Shown here piece by piece: positions 36,797-45,175 of a DNA stretch of 64,000 nucleotides. Within the stretch, counting starts at the first letter, position 1. Each line of letters starts with the position of its first letter. The translations under genes and the position numbers were made by a program. This DNA is from JBFJKD01 sp041600415. Its GTDB lineage: Bacteria > Pseudomonadota > Gammaproteobacteria > Pseudomonadales > Porticoccaceae. The notes under the pieces were generated by a model. The model ran no database searches, had not been told where the DNA came from, and saw only the letters and a program-made list of their open reading frames with translations. Where the stretch lies: assembly GCA_041600415.1 (NCBI GenBank), contig JBFIKF010000001.1:472392-536391 (forward strand). Direction: 5' to 3'.

Positions 36797-37091
36797 GTTC
36801 GGCATACTCCTGAGGCCCCGGTGGGTGGGCGGCTATTTGTAGTTACGGGTGGCGAACCGATCTGCTGCGCTGTGTCGCGTAACCGGGTGCGTGCACAGGT
36901 ACTTGTCGTATAGGCAGACAGTGTCGGTACCCCTGTATCGGTTATTTGACCGGGAACTTTAGGAAGAGAACGGATGGGCGCGCGGTGGCGTCTTGCGACG
37001 CCGGCGGGCGTCAGCGCTGCACAGGGGATGTTGAGCGTGCCGCGACGCGGTGATCTATAAAGCGTTGCTGGAAGCGCTTCGGGTCAACGCC

Positions 37092-37919
37092 CTACCAGAT
37101 GTCCCATACCGGGCGGCAGTTGTCCGGCAGCAGACCGTGGCGGCCCAGATCCGCCCAGCTTTGACCGGGTTTGTGGAAATCTGACCCACAGGACGCGTGC
37201 AGACCTTTTTGGCTACACAGCGCCCCCAGTTCCCGGGTGCGTGAAGCCGTTTGCCGTCCAGAAATCACTTCCAGAGCCTGACCGCCCGCCGCTCGAAAAT
37301 CATCAATCAGACGCGCTAGTTTACTTTGCGTTATGGCGTACTTGTCCGGATGGGCCAGCACCGCCACACCGCCCGCCTCCCTGATGCCCTGCACGATATT
37401 ATCGAGCGGCAACCAGGTGGGAGGGACATCGCCTATTTTTCCGCTGCCCAGGTATTTGTTGAAGGCCTCGCTAAAAGTGCGCACGATGCCGTTAGTAACC
37501 AGCGCGTGGGCGAAATGTGGTCGCCCGATATTGCCGAGTTCGGCCGCCTGGTTCGCCTGTTCAAGCAGGTCTCCCAGTCCCCGCTTTGCCAGGCGCTCGG
37601 CAATGATGGTGGCGCGTGCGCGGCGTGCCTGTTGTTGCGTTGCGATAATTTGTCGCAGGCTGTCGCTGTCGGGGTCAATATTCAGACCGACCACGTGCAC
37701 CCCGGTTTTGTGCCACTGGGCCGACAATTCGATGCCGGAAATCAGTTGTATCGTTCCCGGTTCCAGACCGGATACCTGCTGGTAACCTGCCAGCGTGTCG
37801 TGATCGGTAATGGCCAGCACGGCAACGTTGGCGGCGCGCGCTTCGCGTACCAGCTCCTGCGGCGACAGTACGCCGTCAGATGCGCTAGTATGGGTGTGTA
37901 AATCAATAATCATTGGCAT
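37092..37919 (-). CDS. rnm: PHP-domain phosphoesterase (RNase AM/YciV type)
   Basis: 275 aa. Trinuclear-metal PHP motifs: DLHTHTSASDG, ITDHDTLAGY, the GIELSAQW segment, NIGRPHFAHALV, VLAHPDKYA and the C-terminal CGSDFHKPG. The E. coli relative acts as a 5'-3' nuclease on short RNAs and matures 5S rRNA, and on 3',5'-bisnucleotides. ATGs at 37919 and 37913 are both possible and neither has a good ribosome binding site. It is divergent from the sprT-like gene. Confidence 0.85.
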   Translation of the reverse strand: MPMIIDLHTHTSASDGVLSPQELVREARAANVAVLAITDHDTLAGYQQVSGLEPGTIQLISGIELSAQWHKTGVHVVGLNIDPDSDSLRQIIATQQQARRARATIIAERLAKRGLGDLLEQANQAAELGNIGRPHFAHALVTNGIVRTFSEAFNKYLGSGKIGDVPPTWLPLDNIVQGIREAGGVAVLAHPDKYAITQSKLARLIDDFRAAGGQALEVISGRQTASRTRELGALCSQKGLHASCGSDFHKPGQSWADLGRHGLLPDNCRPVWDIW

Positions 37920-38100
37920 GGGCCAGAGCGGCGAGAGTCATCGTGAGACAGTATAACCCTTCTGTAATTAATCCGGCGTCTACGCCCCGCAGCCCCAGTG
38001 TTACGCCTTGCAGCACCAGTGGGCAGTATGGCGAGGTGGCTCATCCGGTGTGTTTGTCGGTGGCGCAACATGTAACTTGTATCAGGAACATTTGCGGGCT

Positions 38101-38664
38101 GTGAATAACGGCATAGTGACACCGATTAACGCCACTCAGCGTGCCCAGGTGGTGTCGGAGACGCAAATTTATATTGCGCGCGCTGCGCAGATAGTTAGTA
38201 AACCGATCCCCATGCTACCGGTGACATTCGATTTAACGGGCCGTGCCTGCGGTATGTACCGGGTTAGCGGACGCGTGCGAGAAATCCGTTATAACCCCTA
38301 TATTTTCGCCAAATATTTTGCTCACAATCTGGCGGTGACCGTACCCCATGAAGTCGCTCATTATGTCGTGGACAGGCTCTACGGCCGGCGCAAATGCCGC
38401 CCTCATGGGACGCAGTGGCAGGCGCTGATGGAAAGTTTTGGTGTCGACGCGAGCCGCACTGCGAATTACGATTTGAGCGGAATTCCGCTACGCACCCAGC
38501 GGCAATTTTTTTATCATTGTGGCTGTCGGCAGCACCAGCTATCCACGCGCCGTCATCGCAAAGTGGGGCGCGGCGAGAGCCGTTACCACTGCCGCTACTG
38601 TGGCAATGAGGTGCGGTTCGAGGGACAGCCGGTGCCGGGCAGCGGGCAGAATTTTACTGACTAA
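38101..38664 (+). CDS. SprT family zinc metalloprotein
   Basis: 187 aa with a GTG start at 38101; no ATG fits the family's N-terminus. HExxH-type motif VPHEVAHYVVDRLYG carries the metal-binding histidines and catalytic Glu, and a C-terminal zinc-ribbon uses FYHCGC and YHCRYCGNEV. SprT-like domains are related to Spartan proteases acting on DNA-protein crosslinks; the bacterial role is unclear. It precedes the SlyD-like gene by eight bases. Confidence 0.85.
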   Translation: MNNGIVTPINATQRAQVVSETQIYIARAAQIVSKPIPMLPVTFDLTGRACGMYRVSGRVREIRYNPYIFAKYFAHNLAVTVPHEVAHYVVDRLYGRRKCRPHGTQWQALMESFGVDASRTANYDLSGIPLRTQRQFFYHCGCRQHQLSTRRHRKVGRGESRYHCRYCGNEVRFEGQPVPGSGQNFTD

Positions 38665-38672
38665 GGATAAAC

Positions 38673-39152
38673 ATGGAAATTGGCCAAAACGCGGTAGTGG
38701 CATTTCGCTACCGATTGCTCAACGATCAGGGTCAGCAGCTCGAAGCATCCGCAGAGGATGCTACCCTGTATCTGCACGGGGCTGGCGGCATGTTACCGGG
38801 CCTGGAAAAAGCGCTGCAGGGCAGGGCGGTGGGCGATCAGGTGAGTGTGACTCTGGAACCCCACGAGGCCTACGGTGCAAAACACCCGGACTCGGTACAA
38901 CGTATTCCGCTAAAACATCTCCGCGGCAAGAAAAAACCGCGACCCGGCGATGTCGTCGCAGTCAATGGCGAGCATGGCCCTCGCCAGGTGACGATCGTGA
39001 AGGTCGGGAAATTTATGGTGGAAGTGGATACCAATCACCCACTGGCGGGAATGGTGCTGACGTTTGTGGTGGACATCGTCGACGTGCGCCCCGCCACTGC
39101 TGAAGAGTTGGCCCACGGCCATGCGCACGGCCCGGGTGGGCACCCTCACTAA
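38673..39152 (+). CDS. FKBP-type peptidyl-prolyl isomerase, SlyD-like
   Basis: 159 aa starting at ATG 38673. FKBP domain with the chaperone IF insert: MEIGQNAVVAFRYRLLNDQG, LYLHGAGGMLPGLEKALQG, the insert with RIPLKHLRGKKKPRPGD, and NHPLAGMVLTFVVDIVDVRPATAEEL. The C-terminus is a short histidine-rich tail (HGHAHGPGGHPH), the kind that binds nickel in SlyD. It catalyses proline isomerisation and may aid metalloprotein folding. Confidence 0.92.
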   Translation: MEIGQNAVVAFRYRLLNDQGQQLEASAEDATLYLHGAGGMLPGLEKALQGRAVGDQVSVTLEPHEAYGAKHPDSVQRIPLKHLRGKKKPRPGDVVAVNGEHGPRQVTIVKVGKFMVEVDTNHPLAGMVLTFVVDIVDVRPATAEELAHGHAHGPGGHPH

Positions 39153-39202
39153 TAATGCCGTAACTAGCGGTGGCTTCCGTACAGAATCGGGGAGAAAATG
39201 CC

Positions 39203-39871
39203 ATGTCGCACACCACAGTCTATCGACAACAGGGCCAGGTAGCGGTCGTCACTATGGACGACGGCAAAGCCAATGCCGCGGGTTTTGCTCTGTTTGAAGC
39301 GCTGCATCAGGCTCTGGATCGCGCCGCGCAGGAAGCCCGTGCGCTCGTTATCGTCGGGCGGCCGGGCGTTTTGTCCGGAGGGTTTGATCTAAAGGTATTG
39401 CGTGGCGGCGATAGCGCCGAAATCGCCCGTCTGGTGGCGGCCGGGTCGGCATTCATGTCCCGTCTTACCGCGCATCCTCAACCGGTGGTGATGGCGGCAA
39501 CGGGTCATGCCGTTGCGTTGGGGGCATTCTTTTTACTCGCCGCGGATTACCGCATTGCCGCGGCGGGGGATTTTCGTATCGGCCTCAACGAAGTGGCCAT
39601 TGGCATTGAATTTCCCGAATTCGGTGTGCGTCTCGCCCAGGAACGCCTGGCGAGGCGGCATCTGCTCGGCGCAACGTTGGCGGCCACTATGTATACGCCC
39701 CTCCAGGCTGTCGACGTGGGTTTTGTTGACGAAGTGCACGCTGCCCAGGAAGTGGAGACCGTTGCCATTGCGCGCGCCGCGCGCTTCGCCGAGCTTGATG
39801 CGGCCACCTATGCCGCCACCAAGGCAACGCTGCGCGCTACGCCCCTGAGCGAGATGGAGGGGGGGCTTTAG
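39203..39871 (+). CDS. Crotonase/enoyl-CoA hydratase family protein
   Basis: 222 aa from ATG 39203 with GGGGAGA upstream. The crotonase core is present: SGGFDLKVLRGG for the first oxyanion segment and ATGHAVALGAFFLLAADYRIAA for the second. It is shorter than typical hydratases (about 260 aa), and the usual catalytic Glu pair is not evident in GEFPEFG-like FPEFGVRLAQERL. The substrate is unknown, and the enzyme may not act on acyl-CoA. Confidence 0.85.
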   Translation: MSHTTVYRQQGQVAVVTMDDGKANAAGFALFEALHQALDRAAQEARALVIVGRPGVLSGGFDLKVLRGGDSAEIARLVAAGSAFMSRLTAHPQPVVMAATGHAVALGAFFLLAADYRIAAAGDFRIGLNEVAIGIEFPEFGVRLAQERLARRHLLGATLAATMYTPLQAVDVGFVDEVHAAQEVETVAIARAARFAELDAATYAATKATLRATPLSEMEGGL

Positions 39872-39872
39872 C

Positions 39873-40190
39873 ATGTGCAGTCACTCGCTGGCGCTGTGGT
39901 CGGTGTATATCATTGCCGCCAGCGATGGCTCCCTGTATACCGGTATCACCCTCGACGTCGAACGGCGTTTTCTGGAGCACAGTAGTGGACCTACCGGGGC
40001 CAAATACTTTAATCGCGGGCGCCGGCCGGTGGCCGTGGTGTATCGCGAAAACGGACTGTCCCGCAGCGCCGCCGGTCAGCGGGAAAGCGCCATAAAAAAA
40101 ATGACCCGCGCGCAAAAACTGACGTTGGTAGCGGCCTGTGATACAGGTAACGATGCGGATCTAAAGGGCGCAATCGGAGAGATAAAATGA
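39873..40190 (+). CDS. GIY-YIG nuclease superfamily protein (YhbQ-like)
   Basis: 105 aa starting one base after the crotonase stop. GIY-YIG core: WSVYIIAASDGSLYTGITLDVERRFLEH with Tyr, Tyr and Arg in place, then GAKYFNRGRRPVAVVY and the RESAIKKMTRAQKLTLV helix. It matches the UPF0213/YhbQ family of small stand-alone GIY-YIG proteins, with probable structure-specific DNA nuclease activity. Its stop overlaps the next gene (ATGA). Confidence 0.9.
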   Translation: MCSHSLALWSVYIIAASDGSLYTGITLDVERRFLEHSSGPTGAKYFNRGRRPVAVVYRENGLSRSAAGQRESAIKKMTRAQKLTLVAACDTGNDADLKGAIGEIK

Positions 40191-40543
40191 ACGACCCGAC
40201 TATCCCTCAAAAGTCCCAACCAGTGCCGTTGCCGGACGAACCGCTGGCGACGCTAAGGCTCGAGCTCAACGCCCAGACGGCGGTGATCCCGTGGCAGGAA
40301 TTGCAGCGCTATTTTGCCGCTGGTTCGGTCATCCAGGTGGCACTGGAGCTGGATCTGGTGGACGTCGCCTGTCAGATGGCCGCCGATAATAAAGCGCAGG
40401 TGGCAAGTTGGCTGGAAGAGGGCGCGATCGCGGCCGTGGGCGATCAGCTGGCCCGAGACTGGCTCGCACTGGATGCGCTGGTCTGGTCGGTGGTGGTCAA
40501 GCCCTGGGTGCTGGTGCAGCCCTGGTCACCGGCGTGCGACTGA
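40187..40543 (+). CDS. DUF2288 family protein
   Basis: 118 aa, start overlapping the GIY-YIG gene stop. TLRLELNAQTAVIPWQELQRYFAAGSVIQV, LDLVDVACQMAADNKAQVASWL and the terminal VVVKPWVLVQPW are typical DUF2288 features; the function is unknown. The 3' end overlaps the convergent YaeQ gene by 18 bases. Confidence 0.88.
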   Translation: MNDPTIPQKSQPVPLPDEPLATLRLELNAQTAVIPWQELQRYFAAGSVIQVALELDLVDVACQMAADNKAQVASWLEEGAIAAVGDQLARDWLALDALVWSVVVKPWVLVQPWSPACD

Positions 40544-41095
40544 CGCCTGCGGTTGGGCTGCGAGCAAGGTCTGGTAATCGACGCTGAACCCGTTGCGCTC
40601 GTCTCCGAGCCACACTAAATCATCCTGAATATTGCATTGCAGGCGCATGGTGCGTGCGGTCAATGTGACCAGCGCGGCAGTTGACGCGGGCGGTAACTGT
40701 CGCACCGTCAGGTTTTCAAAGCGGGTCAGTTTGCCATCCAGCTGCTGCCACCACGGCTGTACCGTACGCTCGCCGTAACAGTAAATCACTACCTGCCGGG
40801 CGCGATGGCAGGCCTTGCGAATGCGGCTGGCATCCGGCAAGCCAATGTCGATCCACAAATCGATTTCGCCGCTGGCGCTGGTTTGCCACAAATCTGGTTC
40901 GTCGCTGGCGGACAGTCCCCGGGTGAACTCCAGATGCTCGTCGGCATGCAGGGCAAAGGCCAGCAGGCGCACCATCAGGCGCTCGTCGGTTTCCGAAGGG
41001 TGCCGGGCCAGGGTCAGGTTGTGACTGGCGTAGTAGTTCCTGTCCAGGTCGGATAACTGCAGGTCTGCTTTGAAGATGGTTGCTTTGAGTGCCAT
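40526..41095 (-). CDS. yaeQ: YaeQ family protein
   Basis: 189 aa from ATG at 41095 (MALKATIFKADLQLSDLDRNYY), the conserved YaeQ N-terminus; the frame to 41152 is not supported. Also visible: ETDERLMVRLLAFALHADEHLEFTRGLS and EIDLWIDIGLPDASRIRKACHRA. YaeQ has a PD-(D/E)xK nuclease-like fold and is linked to rfaH-related suppression in enteric bacteria, but its activity is not settled. Confidence 0.92.
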   Translation of the reverse strand: MALKATIFKADLQLSDLDRNYYASHNLTLARHPSETDERLMVRLLAFALHADEHLEFTRGLSASDEPDLWQTSASGEIDLWIDIGLPDASRIRKACHRARQVVIYCYGERTVQPWWQQLDGKLTRFENLTVRQLPPASTAALVTLTARTMRLQCNIQDDLVWLGDERNGFSVDYQTLLAAQPQASVARR

Positions 41096-41199
41096 GGGGT
41101 GGATTCCGATGTGGCGCCGGGTCGAGGTAAGTAGGGCGGTATTGTACGTCAATTGATCTCGGTCATTTTTGCGTTTGATGCCGCGAGTTAGACTCCCCG

Positions 41200-41213
41200 G
41201 TGATTATCATCAC
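41200..41213. promoter_or_regulatory. Inverted repeat before the first oxygenase pair
   Basis: Dyad GTGAT-TATC-ATCAC ending 11 bases before the start codon at 41225, where the ribosome binding site would be. It may be an operator or a translation-control site. Confidence 0.4.
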
Positions 41214-41224
41214 GGCTGATATTT

Positions 41225-41716
41225 ATGAATATGGTTGCCCCGCTCGGAGAGGTGCTGCGCCGCGAGGTCGAAGAGTTGATTCACGCCTATGTGCAGTGTA
41301 TCGACGATGACGAGCTGGAAAAATGGCCGGATTTTTTCACCGAAAAATGCCTGTACAAAATTATTCCCCGGGAAAATGTCGATGCCGGATTACCCTCGGC
41401 CGCCGTATTTTGTGACAGTCGCGCCATGCTGGTTGATCGCATTGTCGCGCTACGCAACGCCAATATTTATCCCAGCCAGTGGTTGCGCCATCTGGTCAGC
41501 AATACCCGTATTGTGAATGTTGATGCACAAGCTGGCATTACCACACAAACCAATTACGCCGTATTTCAGACCCGTAACGATGGTTCGTCCCACATATTCA
41601 GCGTGGGCAAGTACCGGGACCTGATCGTGCGGGACGGCGGCCAGTTAAAATTCAAACAGCGCGTGGTGACCTACGATACCCACCGTATCGAGACACTGAT
41701 GGTGATTCCGATTTAA
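41225..41716 (+). CDS. Ring-hydroxylating dioxygenase beta subunit (pair 1)
   Basis: 163 aa, SnoaL-like small subunit of a Rieske oxygenase: EVEELIHAYVQCIDDDELEKWPDFF, YPSQWLRHLVSNTRIV and the C-terminal KFKQRVVTYDTHRIETLMVIPI. The beta subunit is structural in the alpha3beta3 enzyme. It precedes its alpha partner by about 38 bases, the reverse of the alpha-beta order in the other three pairs. ATGs at 41225 and 41231 are both possible, and no clear ribosome binding site is present. Confidence 0.88.
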   Translation: MNMVAPLGEVLRREVEELIHAYVQCIDDDELEKWPDFFTEKCLYKIIPRENVDAGLPSAAVFCDSRAMLVDRIVALRNANIYPSQWLRHLVSNTRIVNVDAQAGITTQTNYAVFQTRNDGSSHIFSVGKYRDLIVRDGGQLKFKQRVVTYDTHRIETLMVIPI

Positions 41717-41754
41717 TGGGGATTGCGCGATCGATAGACCCGAAGGAGCAGGTA

Positions 41755-43002
41755 ATGAATATTGCGGTTAGCGAGTTGAAATGGCCGGAGGGCGCTGATT
41801 GCACTGCGGTGCCCTACAGTATGTTTAGCGATCGCCGCGTCTACGATCTGGAGCAGGAACGCCTGTACCACGGGCCGACCTGGAATTATTTGTGCCTGGA
41901 GAACGAAGTGGCTGCGATCGGCGACTTTAAAAGCACATTCATCGGCGATACGCCGGTGGTGGTAACCCGCGCGCACGACGGGGAAATTGCCGCCTGGGTT
42001 AATCGTTGCGCCCACCGTGGCGCGCAGGTGTGCCGCAAGTTACGGGGTAACTCGGCCGATGGTACCCATACCTGCGTCTATCACCAGTGGTCGTTTGACG
42101 GTAAAGGCCAGCTTCTCGGCGTGCCTTTTCAGCGCGGCCTCGGTGGCCACGGCGGTATGCCCAGGGACTTTGACAAGGCGCAACACAATTTACAGCCAGT
42201 GCGGGTGGTCAACCATTGCGGTGTCGTATTCGGTACCTTTGATGACCAGACGCCGGAGATCGGAGATTATTTGGGGGAAGACATTAACGCCCACTTTAAG
42301 CGGGTGTTCAATCGGCCGGTGGAGGTTATTGGGCACACTCGGCAATATATTCGCGGCAACTGGAAAATCTATACCGAGAATATTAAAGACCCGTACCACG
42401 CCAGTCTGTTGCACTTGTTTCACATGACCTTCGGGCTGTATCGCTCGTCGCAACAGGGTGGGGTCTGCAACAACGGCTGGCACAGTGTGTTGCACGCCAC
42501 TGCGGGAACCGACAGCCAGGCGGCGCTGGCTGAAACGAGAGAGGCGCATTTGCGCACCTATCTGGAAAGCGGATTTACCCTGCAGGATATGTCGCTGCTG
42601 GCCGGGCGTAAGGAATTTGCGGATGGCATCACCTTAGTCATTCTGTCGGCCTTTCCCAGTCTGGTGGTACAACAGATTCAGAACACCCTGGCCTGTCGGC
42701 AAATACTGCCCAAAGCACCGGGAGAGTTTGAACTTGTATGGACTTTTTTTGGCTATGCAGATGACGACGACGAGCTGCGTAATATTCGCCTGAAACAACA
42801 AAACCTGATCGGCCCGGCGGGACTGATCTCCATGGAAGATGGGGAGGCGGTCGAACTGGTACAGAACGCAATAATTCGCGACGGTGCAAAGACGTCCGTC
42901 ATTTTAATGGATGGCCGCGATACCGCTTCTGGTGATCATCTGGTAACCGAGGCATCAATCCGTAGTCTGTGGCAGCGTTATCGCGAACAGATGGGCATGT
43001 GA
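41755..43002 (+). CDS. Ring-hydroxylating dioxygenase alpha subunit (pair 1)
   Basis: 415 aa from ATG 41755 with AAGGAGCAGG upstream. Rieske ligands C85-x-H87 and C107-x2-H110; mononuclear iron ligands D212, H215 and H220 in KDPYHASLLHLFH. The sequence style, for example RQYIRGNWKIYTENIKDPYHASLLH, resembles the three-component anthranilate/salicylate/terephthalate hydroxylase group (AndAc/NagG-like) more than naphthalene dioxygenases. It would hydroxylate an aromatic, probably carboxylated, substrate; the exact one is not deducible. It needs a ferredoxin and reductase that are not in the window. Confidence 0.92.
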   Translation: MNIAVSELKWPEGADCTAVPYSMFSDRRVYDLEQERLYHGPTWNYLCLENEVAAIGDFKSTFIGDTPVVVTRAHDGEIAAWVNRCAHRGAQVCRKLRGNSADGTHTCVYHQWSFDGKGQLLGVPFQRGLGGHGGMPRDFDKAQHNLQPVRVVNHCGVVFGTFDDQTPEIGDYLGEDINAHFKRVFNRPVEVIGHTRQYIRGNWKIYTENIKDPYHASLLHLFHMTFGLYRSSQQGGVCNNGWHSVLHATAGTDSQAALAETREAHLRTYLESGFTLQDMSLLAGRKEFADGITLVILSAFPSLVVQQIQNTLACRQILPKAPGEFELVWTFFGYADDDDELRNIRLKQQNLIGPAGLISMEDGEAVELVQNAIIRDGAKTSVILMDGRDTASGDHLVTEASIRSLWQRYREQMGM

Positions 43003-43130
43003 TCCGATAAATTGTTTGTTCAGGAGCCCATACGAGGGTTGCGGCGCTGCGATGCCCAGTCGCTACTCCGTTGGCGTGGGGTGCCATAACCGAAAAAAGC
43101 CAAGCGTGAATTAGCTACTCGGCTGAGAGC

Positions 43131-43568
43131 TTAGCGTCGGTTAATCAACATATTCGCCATGCGCTCGAATGCCGGTGTCAGCAGCGCGCGATACTGTTCG
43201 GGAATATTCGTATCGAGTAACGCCTGGTTCATGCAGCGCATCCAGGCGTCGCTGGCCGCCTGATCGATGGCGAAGGGTGCGTGGGGTTTGCTGATGCAGG
43301 GACTACCGTGTTTTACCACGTACAGGGGCGGCCCTCCCAGCCAGCCGCTCAGGTACTCGAACAGACTGGCGCGCATGGGCGTCAGATCGGGTTGATGCAT
43401 GGCGCGAATGGTGGTCGCGTAGTCGGCGCTGTCCATCACGTCATAAAAGCGATTCACCAGGTTGCGCAAGGCTGTTTCACCACCAATCCAGTCGTACATG
43501 GTGCCGGTGTCGGGCAGCTGGCTCACAGTATGCGCTGACGGGGTGCGCTGAACTTCCTTTGTAGACAA
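43131..43568 (-). CDS. Group II truncated hemoglobin
   Basis: 145 aa, 2-on-2 globin: MYDWIGGETALRNLVNRFYDVMD, IRAMHQPDL with the proximal-side region, and FEYLSGWLGGPPLYVVKHG followed by AWMRCMNQAL and the final helix. Group II globins bind O2 and often help NO or oxygen chemistry. It is the last gene of the minus-strand catabolic operon, directly downstream of a catechol dioxygenase, which suggests a role in oxygen supply or NO protection of iron enzymes (inference). Confidence 0.9.
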   Translation of the reverse strand: MSTKEVQRTPSAHTVSQLPDTGTMYDWIGGETALRNLVNRFYDVMDSADYATTIRAMHQPDLTPMRASLFEYLSGWLGGPPLYVVKHGSPCISKPHAPFAIDQAASDAWMRCMNQALLDTNIPEQYRALLTPAFERMANMLINRR

Positions 43569-43660
43569 GCGGTAATTCCTCCAGTGGTGGGCGCGCGCGG
43601 ACTCTGTTGGCCGGTCGCTCCCGGTGGTGTAGGTGTTGCAGTTACCTGGTGTGGCGCTGT

Positions 43661-44572
43661 TCAGGTCACGGCTTCGGCAAAGGAACTGATCATTTCCCGG
43701 CCGTGGTAAAAAATCGCTTTGGGCGCCTGGTCCGCGCTCCAGGTGACCACTTCGTCATCGTGATAGGGGAAAGTACCGCCGCAGTAGGTCTCGTTGCGGT
43801 TGCCCGAGGGGTCGAAGAAGTACGTGGTCAGGCCACGAGTCAGGCCGTGGCGCGAAGGTGTCAGCTCGGTGGGGATGTCGTAGCGGCTTTGAATATCCGC
43901 CGCCCGTAACACGTCGTCCCAGGCCGATAGCGCGAAGGCGAGGTGATGCAATTTACCATTCGGCCCCTTAATAAAGGCGATATCGTGGGCCTTATTGGTG
44001 ATGTGCAAAAATGAGGCGAGGGTTTCCTGACCATCCGGGGTCAGCATGCGTTCGCTCTGGTGAAAATCCAGCACGTCCACGAAGAACCGGGTGGCTTCTG
44101 CCACGTCGTCACAGGTCAACAGCACGTGATCGTAACGGGTCACGCCCATGCCGTGCACATCGTCGGGCCAGGGTTGCGGATTGGTGCTGCCGACTTTGAT
44201 ACCGGTGCGCTCCATGTGGTGATAAAACTCTATATTGTGTCCCGACGACAGGGTGGTGCACAGGGTTTCACCTTCGCCGGGGCGCGCCCCGGCGGGCGTG
44301 CGACTGGTGGTGAGACCAAACGCCTGACAGCCTGTTTCAATTGTGTCCAGATCCGCCGCAAAGCGCACTTTAAAGCCCACGTGATCCATGCCAGCGCGAT
44401 CAGACTGCTGCAGAATCAGGCTGTGGTGATCGTACTCATCCCAGGCTTTGAGGTAGACGCGGCCCGGTTCGCGCGCGACTTCGTAGAGGCCCACGTAGTC
44501 GCGATAGTGTGTGACTGCCTCCTCCAGATCCATCACCCGAATAGCGACTTTACCGTTGCGTAGTACACCCAT
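43661..44572 (-). CDS. Catechol 2,3-dioxygenase (extradiol, XylE type)
   Basis: 303 aa from ATG 44572 with GGAGGAAA six bases upstream. Cleaves a catechol next to the diol. Iron ligands are visible as H149 (RYDHVLLTC), H210 (KLHHLAFAL) and E261 (NRNETYCGG), each four residues before the XylE numbering (153, 214, 265), so the two-domain fold is conserved. Active-site motif YFFDPSGNRNE matches the extradiol signature. Second-last gene of the operon after the two oxygenase pairs, so it probably opens the ring of their catechol product. Confidence 0.93.
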   Translation of the reverse strand: MGVLRNGKVAIRVMDLEEAVTHYRDYVGLYEVAREPGRVYLKAWDEYDHHSLILQQSDRAGMDHVGFKVRFAADLDTIETGCQAFGLTTSRTPAGARPGEGETLCTTLSSGHNIEFYHHMERTGIKVGSTNPQPWPDDVHGMGVTRYDHVLLTCDDVAEATRFFVDVLDFHQSERMLTPDGQETLASFLHITNKAHDIAFIKGPNGKLHHLAFALSAWDDVLRAADIQSRYDIPTELTPSRHGLTRGLTTYFFDPSGNRNETYCGGTFPYHDDEVVTWSADQAPKAIFYHGREMISSFAEAVT

Positions 44573-44649
44573 TGCGGTTTCCTCCGGCAAGAACATAACT
44601 TGACGAGTAGTTAGCGGGACTGGTTCAGCTCGTGACCGAACCCGTCGAA

Positions 44650-45174
44650 TTAAACGTTATAGATATCCATGGGTATGGAGATTAGATCGTTCTTCACAAT
44701 AATTTTTTTCCCGGCAATCACATAACCCGCATTGTCACAGGGTTTAAGCGTATGTTCGTAGTGACCGGCGAACACCACCGTTTCTTTCCAGCGATAACTC
44801 ATGCATTGCCAGTTGGAGCGCACAAATAATTCACCTTTATCAAGGTTTTCCACCTCGATATTGGTAACGCTGTGCACGGTGCGCGGCAATGGTGTAGACG
44901 CCGAGGACAGCCCGGTGCGAATGCGGAAGATACGATCCTCAATGCCCGAGCGGTCGGCGTAGTACATCAGGGATATCCCGGTGCGCGGGTTGTCCACCAG
45001 TTTGTGTTGCCCGTCCCAGCTGGGAATCCAGTACTCGGCGTCCGCGTCAAACAGGGCGATCCAGTCGTCCCACTGATGGTGATCGATAAAGCGCGCCTCG
45101 CGAAACAGCAGCGCGCTCGCCGCGTGATATTTATCGGATGAAACAGTCGCTTCCAGTTTTACAGCCATCGCCAT
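44650..45174 (-). CDS. Benzoate/anthranilate-type dioxygenase beta subunit (pair 2)
   Basis: 174 aa. MYYADRSGIEDRIFRIRTGLSSASTPLPRT is close to the BenB/AntB/XylY small-subunit motif. The WDDWIALFDADAEYWIPSWD helix is also typical. It begins one base after its alpha partner's stop. It is the structural subunit of an alpha3beta3 oxygenase. Confidence 0.9.
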   Translation of the reverse strand: MAMAVKLEATVSSDKYHAASALLFREARFIDHHQWDDWIALFDADAEYWIPSWDGQHKLVDNPRTGISLMYYADRSGIEDRIFRIRTGLSSASTPLPRTVHSVTNIEVENLDKGELFVRSNWQCMSYRWKETVVFAGHYEHTLKPCDNAGYVIAGKKIIVKNDLISIPMDIYNV

Positions 45175-45175
45175 G

